Shown: positions 53,977 through 62,196 of the stretch, in pieces
Numbering within the stretch: position 1 is the first letter of the stretch
Layout of the letters: each line of letters begins with the position of its first letter
DNA from: Geosporobacter ferrireducens
GTDB taxonomy: Bacteria; Bacillota; Clostridia; Peptostreptococcales; Thermotaleaceae
Assembly (NCBI RefSeq): GCF_001750685.1
Contig: NZ_CP017269.1
Span: forward strand, 2,521,416-2,585,415
DNA length: 64,000 nt
Reading direction: 5' to 3'
Notes under the pieces: generated by a model
What the model saw: the letters and a program-made list of their open reading frames with translations, nothing else
Database searches by the model: none
What the model was told of the DNA's origin: nothing
Translations under genes and position numbers: made by a program

Positions 53977-54249
53977 TTATTTTACATATTTTACAATGGT
54001 ATTTAATACCTTCTCTACTTTCTCTTTGCTCACCGATTCGCCTTCTTCTATATTGATCAAGCATTCCTTGGCGTGTTCCTCCATAATCACCAGGCCTACT
54101 TTATGAATGGATGCCTTAATGGCACCAATCTGAAGCAACACCTCATCACATGACTTATCTTCTTCTATCATTTTTTCAATCCCAGAAATATGTCCTTTAA
54201 TCGTCCTCAAACGATTAATGACATCCTTTTTTGCTTGCTCTCTCGACAT
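53977..54249 (-). CDS. csoR: CsoR-family metal-sensing repressor
   Basis: 90 residues, all-helical. INRLRTIKGHISGIEKMIEEDKSC, then LLQIGAIKASIHKVG and EEHAKEC. Cys34, His59 and Cys63 reproduce the Cys-His-Cys copper(I) site of CsoR. Persulfide sensors (CstR) and Ni/Co sensors (RcnR) lack this set, so copper sensing is most likely. Targets could be the copper-type genes elsewhere in the window or beyond; no target is adjacent. RBS GGAGG. Confidence 0.85.
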   Translation of the reverse strand: MSREQAKKDVINRLRTIKGHISGIEKMIEEDKSCDEVLLQIGAIKASIHKVGLVIMEEHAKECLINIEEGESVSKEKVEKVLNTIVKYVK

Positions 54250-54360
54250 ATCTCAAATACCTCCTCAAATAACATCCTATCATTCTATTCTTATTTTGCC
54301 ACAAAGACCTGCTTTCAAAAAGCACTAATTCACAGCTATGAAGAATATTACTAATTTTTG

Positions 54361-54387
54361 TTAAACTATAGTAAATTATGTTAAAAC
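54361..54387 (+). promoter_or_regulatory. Possible PhoP-like box
   Basis: TTAAAC, TAAATT and TTAAAA recur at ~10-11 base intervals upstream of the phosphate-binding protein gene, as in PhoP direct-repeat sites. The match is weak. Confidence 0.2.
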
Positions 54388-54494
54388 TCTGGCAAGTCTA
54401 TTTTCCTTAGATTTTGTATGAATTATAATACTTTTTAGAAGGACAGACAACAAAGAATTCGTTCTTCAAAAATAAAAATTTAGGGGGAAATTTC

Positions 54495-55709
54495 ATGAAA
54501 AAAATGATCAGCAGATTGTTGGTTTTTGCTATGATCATCGCAGTATGTACACCTTTTTCCGCAGTCTTTGCAGCTGAAACAAAGATTGTCCTTGCAGGCT
54601 CCACCTCCGTACAGCCTCTTGCTGAAGAATTAGCAGCTGCCTATATGCAAAAAAATAAAGATATCAAGATTGAAGTACAGGGCGGAGGATCCAGTGTAGG
54701 CGTAAAATCCGCAGCAGATGGAATTGCTGACATTGGTATGTCTTCAAGAGAATTGACTACAAGTGAAAAAGGACTTCATGAATTTGAAATTGCATTGGAC
54801 GGAATCGCAGTGGTGGTAAACCCATCCAATAAAACCAGTGATTTGACAATGGACCAGGTAAAAAAGATCTTTGTTGGTGAAATTACCAACTGGAAAGAAG
54901 TTGGCGGTGCCGATAAACCGATCGTAGTCGTATCCAGAGAGCAAGGTTCCGGTACAAGAGGCGCTTTTATTGAAATTACAGGCATACAAGGCAAAGATGC
55001 CAGCGGTAAAACAGTAGACAACACAACCAACAAAGCGATCACACAGCCTTCTACTGGTGCCGTAAAACAAACTGTTGCTGTAACACCGGAATCTATCGGT
55101 TATGTATCTTTAGGTGCAATGGATACCACTGTGAAAGCTTTAAAAATCGCTGGGGTAGAGGCTACAGAAGCCAACATCAAAGCAAAAAAATATGGCATCT
55201 ATAGACCTTTCTTGCTCCTAACAAAATCTGCCCCATCCGGTGCTGTAAAACAATTTATTGACTTTATCCTCAGTGCGGAGGGACAAAAGATTGTAGGGAA
55301 AGACTACATAACCGTTAAAGAAGCCTCACAAATAGAAGCCCCTAAATCTCAAGCACCCACCGAGATCACTGTAATGGTAAATGGAAAAAAAGTAGCATTC
55401 GATGCAAAGCCTATGAATGACAACGGAAGAGTACTGGTGCCTGTGAGAGCCATCCTGGAAGCCCTTGGCGTAAAGCTTGACTGGGATGCAAAAGCACAAA
55501 CAGTAACAGCTACAAAATCTAATTCTAAAGTTGTATTAACCATCGGCAAAACGACTGCCACAAAGGACGGTAAGTCCATCCAACTAGATGTACCGGCAAA
55601 AATCGTAACCGGTGGCAGAACGGTAGTACCTGTTCGTTTTATTAGTGAAGCTTTTGGAGCAAATGTAGATTGGAATGCTGCAACACAAACCATCACCATC
55701 ACACAATAG
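54495..55709 (+). CDS. PstS-like phosphate-binding protein fused to a stalk (Cu-amine-oxidase-N) domain
   Basis: 404 residues. Signal peptide 1-27 (no lipobox Cys at the site). Residues ~28-280 are a PstS-type solute-binding domain: AGSTSVQPLAEELAAAY, GGGSSVGVKS, DIGMSSREL, SREQGSGTRGAF. Residues ~300-404 carry two half-repeats of the copper amine oxidase N-terminal 'stalk' domain: GRVLVPVRAILEALGVKLDWD and GRTVVPVRFISEAFGANVDWN. The stalk likely tethers or positions the protein at the wall in place of a lipid anchor. No pstCAB genes follow. RBS GGGGG. Confidence 0.9.
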   Translation: MKKMISRLLVFAMIIAVCTPFSAVFAAETKIVLAGSTSVQPLAEELAAAYMQKNKDIKIEVQGGGSSVGVKSAADGIADIGMSSRELTTSEKGLHEFEIALDGIAVVVNPSNKTSDLTMDQVKKIFVGEITNWKEVGGADKPIVVVSREQGSGTRGAFIEITGIQGKDASGKTVDNTTNKAITQPSTGAVKQTVAVTPESIGYVSLGAMDTTVKALKIAGVEATEANIKAKKYGIYRPFLLLTKSAPSGAVKQFIDFILSAEGQKIVGKDYITVKEASQIEAPKSQAPTEITVMVNGKKVAFDAKPMNDNGRVLVPVRAILEALGVKLDWDAKAQTVTATKSNSKVVLTIGKTTATKDGKSIQLDVPAKIVTGGRTVVPVRFISEAFGANVDWNAATQTITITQ

Positions 55710-55720
55710 TTTTTATACAG

Positions 55721-55752
55721 AAAAAGGGATATTCTTGAGAACATCCCTTTTC
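55721..55752. terminator. Bidirectional terminator
   Basis: AAAAGGGAT...ATCCCTTTT stem between the convergent PstS-like and DsrE-like genes, with T-runs on both sides. Confidence 0.8.
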
Positions 55753-55758
55753 TTTTTA

Positions 55759-56232
55759 TTAGATAAACAAATTAACATTGGCCTCGTCTGCTTCACCTAA
55801 ATAGCTGGCTACCCCTGCAAGCTCAATTCCTTCGATTAATTCCTCTTCCTTAATGCCCATTACATCCATGGACATCGTGCAGGCAATCATTCTAACTCCC
55901 ATCATCTGGGCGCTCTCGATTAATTCTGGCAGGCTGCTGACATTTTTCTTTTTCATAATATTTTTCATCATAGCAGTTCCCATTCCTCCAAAGTTCATCT
56001 TTGAAAGGCCTAACTTTTCAGCACCCCGTGGCATCATCCAGCCAAATAATCTTTCCATAAAATCCTTCTTAACTTTTATCTTTTTTGCCTTCCGCAGCGT
56101 ATTTAATCCCCAAAAGGTAAAAAACATGGTAACCTCATTACCCATGGCAGCTGCACCGTTGGCAATAATCAAGCTGGCCATTACCTTATCCATATCTCCA
56201 CTGAATACGATAATCGTCTTTTTGTCTGTCAT
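55759..56232 (-). CDS. DsrE/DsrF-like (DsrE2) sulfur-carrier protein
   Basis: 157 residues. KKTIIVFSGDMDKVMASLIIANGAAAMG and TMFFTFWGLNTLRKAK at the start; the conserved Cys lies in GVRMIACTMSMDVMG. This is the DsrE2 (peroxiredoxin-family) pattern of proteins that accept or pass sulfane sulfur, usually with TusA. It is last in the CoADR-TusA-DsrE operon, 12 bases after tusA. RBS GAGGGTGG. Confidence 0.9.
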   Translation of the reverse strand: MTDKKTIIVFSGDMDKVMASLIIANGAAAMGNEVTMFFTFWGLNTLRKAKKIKVKKDFMERLFGWMMPRGAEKLGLSKMNFGGMGTAMMKNIMKKKNVSSLPELIESAQMMGVRMIACTMSMDVMGIKEEELIEGIELAGVASYLGEADEANVNLFI

Positions 56233-56244
56233 GTAACCACCCTC

Positions 56245-56469
56245 TTACTTTTTCAATATTTTTGCAGATATCTCTGTTTCTCCCTCGTTTAACTCCAGCA
56301 GTGTATTGCCTGTTTTTTTGCACCATGCCTGTATATCTTTTGCAAATCCCCTATCCGTTACCTTTACGAGGATCACATCTCCAGCTTGTGCCTCCTTAGC
56401 CGTCTTAAACACTTGCATAATTGGGCCGGGACATTGCAATCCTTTACAATTTAATATAATTTCTGCCAT
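56245..56469 (-). CDS. tusA: TusA/SirA-family sulfur carrier
   Basis: 74 residues. The sulfur-accepting Cys13 is in the hallmark LQCPGPIM. The fold continues ILVKVTDRGFAKDIQAWCKKTGN. Receives persulfide sulfur from a rhodanese or desulfurase and hands it on. Flanked by a rhodanese-fused reductase and DsrE, its classical partners. RBS GGGAG. Confidence 0.94.
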   Translation of the reverse strand: MAEIILNCKGLQCPGPIMQVFKTAKEAQAGDVILVKVTDRGFAKDIQAWCKKTGNTLLELNEGETEISAKILKK

Positions 56470-56493
56470 GATTTAAATCTCCCTTCACCTTTT

Positions 56494-58146
56494 TTATTCT
56501 AATTCAAATGGATAGACACGGACACCGCCATCTAAAATCTTCACCTTTTTAAATCCCAGCCCTTTAAGTGTGAGATAGGATAAATATGCATTTTTCCCAA
56601 TCTTGCAGACTAACACGATTTCTTTGTCTGGGTTTAACTCCCGGGCTCGAAACTTAAGCTCTCCTCCCGGGATATTTATGGCTCCCGGAATCGTACCGAT
56701 GGTATAAGAACCTTCATCTCTTGTGTCTACTACCTGTACCGACTCCAGTCTATTTTTTAATTCTATGGGGGAGATGCTTTCCAGCTTTCCCTTTAACTTG
56801 TTGACTACAACATTAGCAGCTACAATTGTTGAAGCCATCGCCATAGAAAATGGCGGCGCATAAGCCAAATCCAGCTTTTCAATATCCTCTACCTTCGCAC
56901 CGAAGCTAATGGCTGTTGCCAAAATATCAATGGGTTTATCTACAACACCCTCTCCAATAACCTGTGCTCCTAAGATTTTGTGCGTTTCCTGATCTACAAT
57001 CAGCTTGGTAATGATTTCCCTGTATCCGGGATAATAATGGGCTCGATCATTGGCGGGTACAATAGCTGTTATCACTGGATAACCTGCCTTTTTAGCATCT
57101 CTTTCTGACAAACCGGTCTTCCCTGCATTTAACTTGAACAGCTTAACAATTGTAGTCCCTAATACCCCCGGCAATATTTCTTTCCCTGTGTCCATTAGAT
57201 TAACAGCGGCAACTCTGCCCATTTTATTTGCAGTAGAGCCCATGGGAATCCATGCAGGTCTGCCAGTAACCAGATGCAAGGTTTCTGCACAGTCTCCAAT
57301 AGCGTAAATGTCTGGAACACTCGTTTTCATTGATTTATCTACCTTTATGGCACCGGTGCTTCCTACTTCTATACCAGCTTCCCTAGCCAGGCTTACATTA
57401 GGCCGAACCCCTACAGATAGAACCACTAAATCAGCTTCTATTTCTCTTTGATCCGTAATGACGCGGCAAACTTTTCCTTTGCAGTCCTCTAATGCAGTAA
57501 CTTTCTCCTCCGTAAATATATTTACACCCATCTCTTGCATATAGTTTTGTGCATACAACGCCATTTCTTCATCGAAGGGCGGCAAAATATGGGGTGCTAA
57601 TTCTACAACAGATACTTCAATATCTCTTTCTCTTAAATTCTCCGCTACTTCAAGACCGATAAATCCTCCGCCTACGATCACTGCTTTTTTTACACTGCCC
57701 TGATCTACGGATTCTCGAATGGAAACAGCATCAGCAATCGTTCTGAGTGTATACACACCTTCTAAATCCTTACCCTGTATGGGGGGAACAAAAGGTGAGG
57801 CTCCGGTTGCAATCACCAGCTTATCATAGTAAAAAAGTTTTTCCTCCTCCGTTATTAAACTCTTTATGTTTGCAGTTTTTTCCTGTGGATTGATCTTTGT
57901 TGCTTCATGCATGATCCATACATCTACCCCTGTAACTGCCTTAAAATCCCCTGGTGTCTTAACTACCAACTCTTTTCTGTCTTCAATCAAGCTTCCTATG
58001 AAATAGGGTAGGCCACAGCCGGCATAAGAAATGTCTTGATCTTTTGTAACGATCACCACATCAGCCTCTGAATTTTCTCTTTTCATTTTGGCAGCTGCCT
58101 TTGTTCCAGCTGCTACTGCTCCGATGACGAGAATACGCTCTTTCAT
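56494..58146 (-). CDS. CoA-disulfide/persulfide reductase with C-terminal rhodanese domain
   Basis: 550 residues. FAD/NAD(P)H flavoprotein: VIGAVAAGTKAAAKMKR (FAD), redox Cys44 in SYAGCGLPYF, AVIVGGGFIGLEVAENL (NAD) and YAIGDCAE. After ~455 comes a rhodanese domain with Cys in VLVCKIGKNAYLSY; the loop deviates from CRxGxR. This CoADR-Rhd architecture is known for NAD(P)H-dependent persulfide and CoA-disulfide reduction in sulfur-metabolising bacteria. First gene of the sulfur operon; it may turn persulfides into sulfide and CoA. Confidence 0.93.
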   Translation of the reverse strand: MKERILVIGAVAAGTKAAAKMKRENSEADVVIVTKDQDISYAGCGLPYFIGSLIEDRKELVVKTPGDFKAVTGVDVWIMHEATKINPQEKTANIKSLITEEEKLFYYDKLVIATGASPFVPPIQGKDLEGVYTLRTIADAVSIRESVDQGSVKKAVIVGGGFIGLEVAENLRERDIEVSVVELAPHILPPFDEEMALYAQNYMQEMGVNIFTEEKVTALEDCKGKVCRVITDQREIEADLVVLSVGVRPNVSLAREAGIEVGSTGAIKVDKSMKTSVPDIYAIGDCAETLHLVTGRPAWIPMGSTANKMGRVAAVNLMDTGKEILPGVLGTTIVKLFKLNAGKTGLSERDAKKAGYPVITAIVPANDRAHYYPGYREIITKLIVDQETHKILGAQVIGEGVVDKPIDILATAISFGAKVEDIEKLDLAYAPPFSMAMASTIVAANVVVNKLKGKLESISPIELKNRLESVQVVDTRDEGSYTIGTIPGAINIPGGELKFRARELNPDKEIVLVCKIGKNAYLSYLTLKGLGFKKVKILDGGVRVYPFELE

Positions 58147-58376
58147 TCTCTTCTTCCTTTCTTTTCCCTCCCCCTATGGGTGGGGTATTTCTATTTATAT
58201 CTTATGTGTTTTTAAATAAAATGTCAATAAAAATTATTGGAAAATTCAATGCTTTTTTAGAACCCTGCTGTAAGAGGAATGCTTTTCATACCAGGAGACT
58301 TTAACACAATGCCAAGCTTATACATATGCTAAAGTGAGAAAAGATTTATGGTTGAATATAAGGAGGATAATCGATC

Positions 58377-58439
58377 ATGTATCATCAGGAAGTTCAACAC
58401 CGCTTGGAGGACGGAATTAAAAGAAGGAGGTGGGTATAG
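58377..58439 (+). CDS. 20-codon leader frame ahead of the glycosyltransferase gene
   Basis: ATG 58377 follows AAGGAGG by 9 bases; the frame encodes MYHQEVQHRLEDGIKRRRWV and stops at TAG 58439. Its last codons contain the RBS (AAGGAGG) of the next gene, whose TTG begins at the next base. The strong RBS and adjacency suggest a translated leader that couples or tunes downstream translation, but chance is possible. Confidence 0.45.
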   Translation: MYHQEVQHRLEDGIKRRRWV

Positions 58440-59351
58440 TTGAAAAATGCTTTTTGTACGATTTTAAGCAGGTATAAACTGTATCAGGGAATCGCTTTAT
58501 ATCAATCATTGCTTTATAATACAAAAGATTTTAAGATATACATCCTATGTATGGATGATGATGTATATGCTATATGCAATCAGCTGAATTTGTACAATGC
58601 CATATTGGTTCACGTAAAAGATCTGGAAAACAGCTCACTAACTTTAATGAAAAATGAAAGAGCGTTAAATGAATACTGCTGGACGCTTAAACCTATTTTT
58701 ATCAAATATCTTTTAGAACAACGCAATCTAGGTGAACACCTTACCTATACAGATGCAGATATGTGTTTTTTTAATGACCCAGCACCAATCTATGAAAAAA
58801 ATACAGAGTATACTGTAATGCTTTCCCCCCACGATTTTTCAAAAGGGAGTAGAGAGATAGAGCTTATATGCGGTAAATATAATTCCGGCTTTATCGTATT
58901 TAGAAATAATAAGTCCAGCAAAAAAGTCCTCACCTGGTGGCAGCATAAATGCATGGAGTGGTGTTATGACAGGGTAGATGGCGGTAATTTCGGAGATCAA
59001 AAATATCTCGATTTGATGCCCAGATCCTTTGAGAAAATTTTCCGAATCAATACACCGGGTGTAAATATAGCCCCCTGGAACGAGCAAAAGTATAATTTTC
59101 GTCGACGGGATGGCAAAGTCTATATTAATAATCACAAATTGATCTGTTATCATTTTTCTGGACTTAGAATTATAGATAAAGGAAAATTTGCCCTTATTCT
59201 TGGAAATAAGAAAGTAGATGAGTTGATTTATCTACCCTATATCCATATTTTAAAAGATGTTATTGAGAAAATCGAAAAAATTGCGCCTGATTTCAATGGT
59301 TTTTATATTGAAGATAAATATAGGGATAGCGCTGTTTATTTTAACATATAA
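58440..59351 (+). CDS. Putative GT-A-fold glycosyltransferase
   Basis: 303 residues from TTG 58440, 9 bases after GGAGG. NAFCTILSRYKLYQGIALYQSL at the start and LTYTDADMCFFNDP (a DxD metal/nucleotide-sugar motif) are followed by NSGFIVFRNN and GGNFGDQKYLDL. The layout resembles family-8-like or nucleotide-diphospho-sugar transferases of ~300 residues. Cytoplasmic, no TM segment. Acceptor unknown. No other polysaccharide genes nearby, so it may modify a spore or surface component. Confidence 0.82.
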   Translation: MKNAFCTILSRYKLYQGIALYQSLLYNTKDFKIYILCMDDDVYAICNQLNLYNAILVHVKDLENSSLTLMKNERALNEYCWTLKPIFIKYLLEQRNLGEHLTYTDADMCFFNDPAPIYEKNTEYTVMLSPHDFSKGSREIELICGKYNSGFIVFRNNKSSKKVLTWWQHKCMEWCYDRVDGGNFGDQKYLDLMPRSFEKIFRINTPGVNIAPWNEQKYNFRRRDGKVYINNHKLICYHFSGLRIIDKGKFALILGNKKVDELIYLPYIHILKDVIEKIEKIAPDFNGFYIEDKYRDSAVYFNI

Positions 59352-59379
59352 TGCATGATAAGCTGGCTCTTTACAAAGA

Positions 59380-59425
59380 AAAAGCATAAACAAGTTTAAA
59401 AATCCTATAACTTGTTTATGCTTTT
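59380..59425. terminator. Bidirectional terminator
   Basis: A 17-bp perfect stem AAAAGCATAAACAAGTT and complement between the convergent glycosyltransferase gene and the Tyr/Pro-tail gene. Confidence 0.88.
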
Positions 59426-59440
59426 ATTCAGCACATTATT

Positions 59441-59827
59441 CTAATAGTAAGGATAGGGATAGGGAGATGGGTATGGATAGGGTGTCGGATAAGGATATAT
59501 TCTTCTTCTTCTTAATAGCTCTCCAATTAAAATAACTCCGATAAGATTTCTCAATGGATTTCTTTGTGCGGCATAATATTCATCCTCAGGCATATAGCTT
59601 TCTCTGCTTTGACTCCCTAAGGTTTCTGTATGATAGGCATCATAAACTTCTTCAATCATTTGATCTACTACTTCCTTGCTTGGCAAGCCATACAGCGTGG
59701 TACCATTAGGGCGGTCTACTCTTTGACATACCCTTTTGACGTGGATATTCAAATCATGATAGATTTGAGGATATAGACTTTCTGCTGCCTGTTCATATTG
59801 ATTTGTATAATACATATTGTTATACAT
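59441..59827 (-). CDS. Hypothetical protein with Pro-Tyr repeat tail
   Basis: 128 residues. Tyr-rich head (MYNNMYYTNQYEQ), a helical middle (QMIEEVYDAYH), a short hydrophobic segment (LRNLIGVILIGELLRRRRI) and a tail of repeated YPYP(T/S)P units. No signal peptide. Tyr/Pro-rich tails occur in spore coat proteins, where Tyr can be cross-linked; coat function here is a guess. RBS AAGGAGGG. Own terminator. Confidence 0.75.
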   Translation of the reverse strand: MYNNMYYTNQYEQAAESLYPQIYHDLNIHVKRVCQRVDRPNGTTLYGLPSKEVVDQMIEEVYDAYHTETLGSQSRESYMPEDEYYAAQRNPLRNLIGVILIGELLRRRRIYPYPTPYPYPSPYPYPYY

Positions 59828-59994
59828 ATTGGTGCCCTCCTTATTGTACCCAATTTTTAATTCACTTCATCATATGTCACTCTACTTGTACTGCGTGCAT
59901 GGTCCTAGGGATTTTCCCTGAATATTTCAGTAATAAAACTGATTTAGTGCAAATATATTAGTAGTACGAGACAAGGTGATGAGGTGATATCGGT

Positions 59995-60432
59995 ATGTTA
60001 AGAATCTTCGTTTTCAAAAGACGGACCTTATACATCGCCTTGACTGTGCTCTTACTGCTTGTGCTAGGTATTGCAGCAGTTGTTGCACTGTCAGGCTCTG
60101 ATGAAACTTTCTCAGAAACCATTAAGTATGCCTATAAGAAGATTTCTGCTGAGCAAGCAAAGGTACTTATGGAAAAGAATCCAGATCTGATGGTTTTTGA
60201 TGTTCGCGATGAAAAAGAGTATTTACAGGGTCATCTTCCGCAAGCAACGTTGATTTCCCAGAAAGAACTTAAGAAAAAAATAACTGCCTTTGATCAGGAA
60301 AAAGTCTATATGATCTACGCTAAAAATGATAAGACCAGTGCAAAAGCTGCAGAAATTCTCAGTAATAATGGTTTTTCCAAGGTTTACGTTTTGAATGGCG
60401 GCATTGAACAATGGCCTTATGAAATTGAATGA
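59995..60432 (+). CDS. Membrane-anchored rhodanese-like domain lacking the catalytic Cys
   Basis: 145 residues. N-terminal TM helix (IALTVLLLLVLGIAAVVAL), then a rhodanese fold: ISAEQAKVLMEKNPDLMVFDVRDEKEYLQGHLPQA ... KVYVLNGGIEQWPYE. The active-site loop reads YAKNDKTSAKAA, with Ala where Cys should be, so sulfurtransferase activity is not expected. It may bind anions or partners outside the membrane. Near the sulfur operon but not in it. RBS GAGGTG. Confidence 0.85.
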   Translation: MLRIFVFKRRTLYIALTVLLLLVLGIAAVVALSGSDETFSETIKYAYKKISAEQAKVLMEKNPDLMVFDVRDEKEYLQGHLPQATLISQKELKKKITAFDQEKVYMIYAKNDKTSAKAAEILSNNGFSKVYVLNGGIEQWPYEIE

Positions 60433-60448
60433 CCCTCATTTTTTCATC

Positions 60449-60478
60449 AAAAAAGACTAGGCCTCCCTAGTCTTTTTT
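60449..60478. terminator. Bidirectional terminator
   Basis: AAAAAGACTAGG/CCTAGTCTTTTT stem between the rhodanese-like and PII genes. Confidence 0.88.
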
Positions 60479-60479
60479 A

Positions 60480-60830
60480 CTATATTGCATCAGCACCTTC
60501 TTCTCCTGTCCTAATTCGAATTGCATTGGCAATCTCATAGACAAATATTTTACCGTCTCCGATATTTCCTGTATTTAAAACTCTCCGTGCAGTTTCTACC
60601 ACTTTTTCTACAGGCACCTCACAGACAACAATCTCTACCTTTACCTTCGGCAGTAGGTCTACTGTAAAGGGTACCCCTCTATAACTTTCTGTTTTTCCTT
60701 TCTGCATTCCTGAACCTAGTACTTGGGTCACCGTCATCCCCGTTACTCCAATTTCATTTAAGGCCTCTTTCAATTCTTCAAACTTTCCGGACCTTCCAAT
60801 AATATCAATTTTCGTTAATTTTTCACTCAT
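60480..60830 (-). CDS. glnK: PII nitrogen-regulatory protein
   Basis: 116 residues. T-loop with Tyr50 (ESYRGVPF), B-loop TGNIGDGKIFV, and the usual ferredoxin-like fold. GlnK-type proteins sense 2-oxoglutarate and ATP/ADP and block AmtB. It lies 40 bases downstream of the ammonium transporter gene in the same operon, the classical amt-glnK pair. RBS GAGGGGG. Confidence 0.94.
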   Translation of the reverse strand: MSEKLTKIDIIGRSGKFEELKEALNEIGVTGMTVTQVLGSGMQKGKTESYRGVPFTVDLLPKVKVEIVVCEVPVEKVVETARRVLNTGNIGDGKIFVYEIANAIRIRTGEEGADAI

Positions 60831-60870
60831 TTTAAATCCCCCTCTTTTTTATTTTATCAATCCTTTTATT

Positions 60871-62118
60871 CTAAGAGGGTATCTGAATCCCCTTCATTTG
60901 GAAATCTGCATAACTGTCGATACCATGTTCTTCAATGTCTAACCCGATTTGCTCTTCCGATGCGGTTACTCTTAAGCCAACAACAGCATCAATGGCTTTA
61001 AACAATACATAGGTTGTTGTGAGAGTCCATAAGGCTACTGCAGCTACACCAATCAACTGTATCGTTAGCAATTCTGCCCCCCCGCCAAACAATAACCCTC
61101 CTTCGGTTGCGAATAATCCTACACAGATCGTTCCAAGGGCTCCACATACACCATGAACACCAATAGCACCTACCGGATCATCTATTTTTAAAACCTTATC
61201 AATAAACTCTATAGCATATACAATCACGACTCCTGCTAAAGCTCCGATTATTGCTGCGCTTCCAGGGCCTACAGCGTCAGTGCCTGCCGTAATCGCCACC
61301 AGACCGCCCAATGCACCATTTAGCGTCATACTCACATCAGGTTTGCCATATTTAAACCAAGTCACAACCATGGTCACAGCAGCTGCGGCTGCGGCAGATA
61401 GATTGGTCGTTACAAATATGTGGGCAATGCCTTCTGCATCCATGCCCGACAAGGTTGAGCCAGGATTAAACCCAAACCAACCAAACCATAGGATAAATAC
61501 CCCCAAGGCACCTAGTGTTAAGCTATGTCCTGCAATGGCATTACTCTTTCCATCCTTCGTGTATTTACCAATACGTGGTCCTACAATCCATGCACCCATC
61601 AGGGCTGCCCATCCACCAATAGAATGGACTGCGGTAGAACCAGCAAAATCATGGAAACCTCTTTCAGCTAACCAGCCGCCACCCCAGATCCAATGACCAG
61701 CAATAGGGTAGACTAATGCACTAATGATAAAACTAAAAATAAGGTAAGATATGAATTTTGTCCGCTCTGCTACAGCTCCCGATACAATCGTGGCTGCAGT
61801 GGCACAAAATACTGTTTGAAAGATCAGGAAAGCCTCTTTTGGAATTCCTAACCCAAGGTGTTCATAGCTTCCTTGTGAAAATAAATCAATTTGCCCAATC
61901 CATCCACCCAAATCATTATTAAACATAATGCCAAATCCTAAAATCCAAAACATAATCGTACCTACAGAAAAGTCCATTAGATTTTTCATAATAATATTAC
62001 CTGCGTTTTTGGCCCGGGTAAATCCAGTTTCCACCATAGCAAAGCCTGCTTGCATGAAGAACACCAATGCTGTTGCAAGTAAAACCCATACCGTATCGAT
62101 CGCCATACCATATTCCAT
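60871..62118 (-). CDS. amt: Ammonium transporter
   Basis: 415 residues with 11 helices. Amt landmarks: ALVFFMQAGFAMVETGFTRAKN, GHWIWGGGWL, FAGSTAVHSIGGWAALMGA (pore His region), and VGAIGVHGVCGALG (second pore His). The cytoplasmic tail EEHGIDSYADFQ is the PII-contact end. Start ATG 62118, 8 bases after AGGAGG, is chosen over an upstream alternative. Imports ammonium under nitrogen limitation; first gene of the amt-glnK operon. Confidence 0.95.
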   Translation of the reverse strand: MEYGMAIDTVWVLLATALVFFMQAGFAMVETGFTRAKNAGNIIMKNLMDFSVGTIMFWILGFGIMFNNDLGGWIGQIDLFSQGSYEHLGLGIPKEAFLIFQTVFCATAATIVSGAVAERTKFISYLIFSFIISALVYPIAGHWIWGGGWLAERGFHDFAGSTAVHSIGGWAALMGAWIVGPRIGKYTKDGKSNAIAGHSLTLGALGVFILWFGWFGFNPGSTLSGMDAEGIAHIFVTTNLSAAAAAAVTMVVTWFKYGKPDVSMTLNGALGGLVAITAGTDAVGPGSAAIIGALAGVVIVYAIEFIDKVLKIDDPVGAIGVHGVCGALGTICVGLFATEGGLLFGGGAELLTIQLIGVAAVALWTLTTTYVLFKAIDAVVGLRVTASEEQIGLDIEEHGIDSYADFQMKGIQIPS

Positions 62119-62148
62119 AATTAAATCCTCCTTTTTTATTATCACATT

Positions 62149-62196
62149 CTATCCGCCACAATGCTTTTTCTGGTCTGCCTCAAGTTTCTGCCCCAT
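62149..62196 (-). CDS. 15-codon leader frame upstream of amt
   Basis: ATG 62196 follows GAGGTG by 7 bases and encodes MGQKLEADQKKHCGG, ending at TAG 62149, 30 bases before the amt start. The good RBS suggests translation. It may be a leader peptide for amt, or a chance frame. Confidence 0.35.
   Translation of the reverse strand: MGQKLEADQKKHCGG

Noticed and set aside
54361-54387. PhoP box strong enough to claim phosphate control
   Set aside because: Three imperfect TTAAA-like repeats in very AT-rich DNA are weak evidence; kept only as a low-confidence site.
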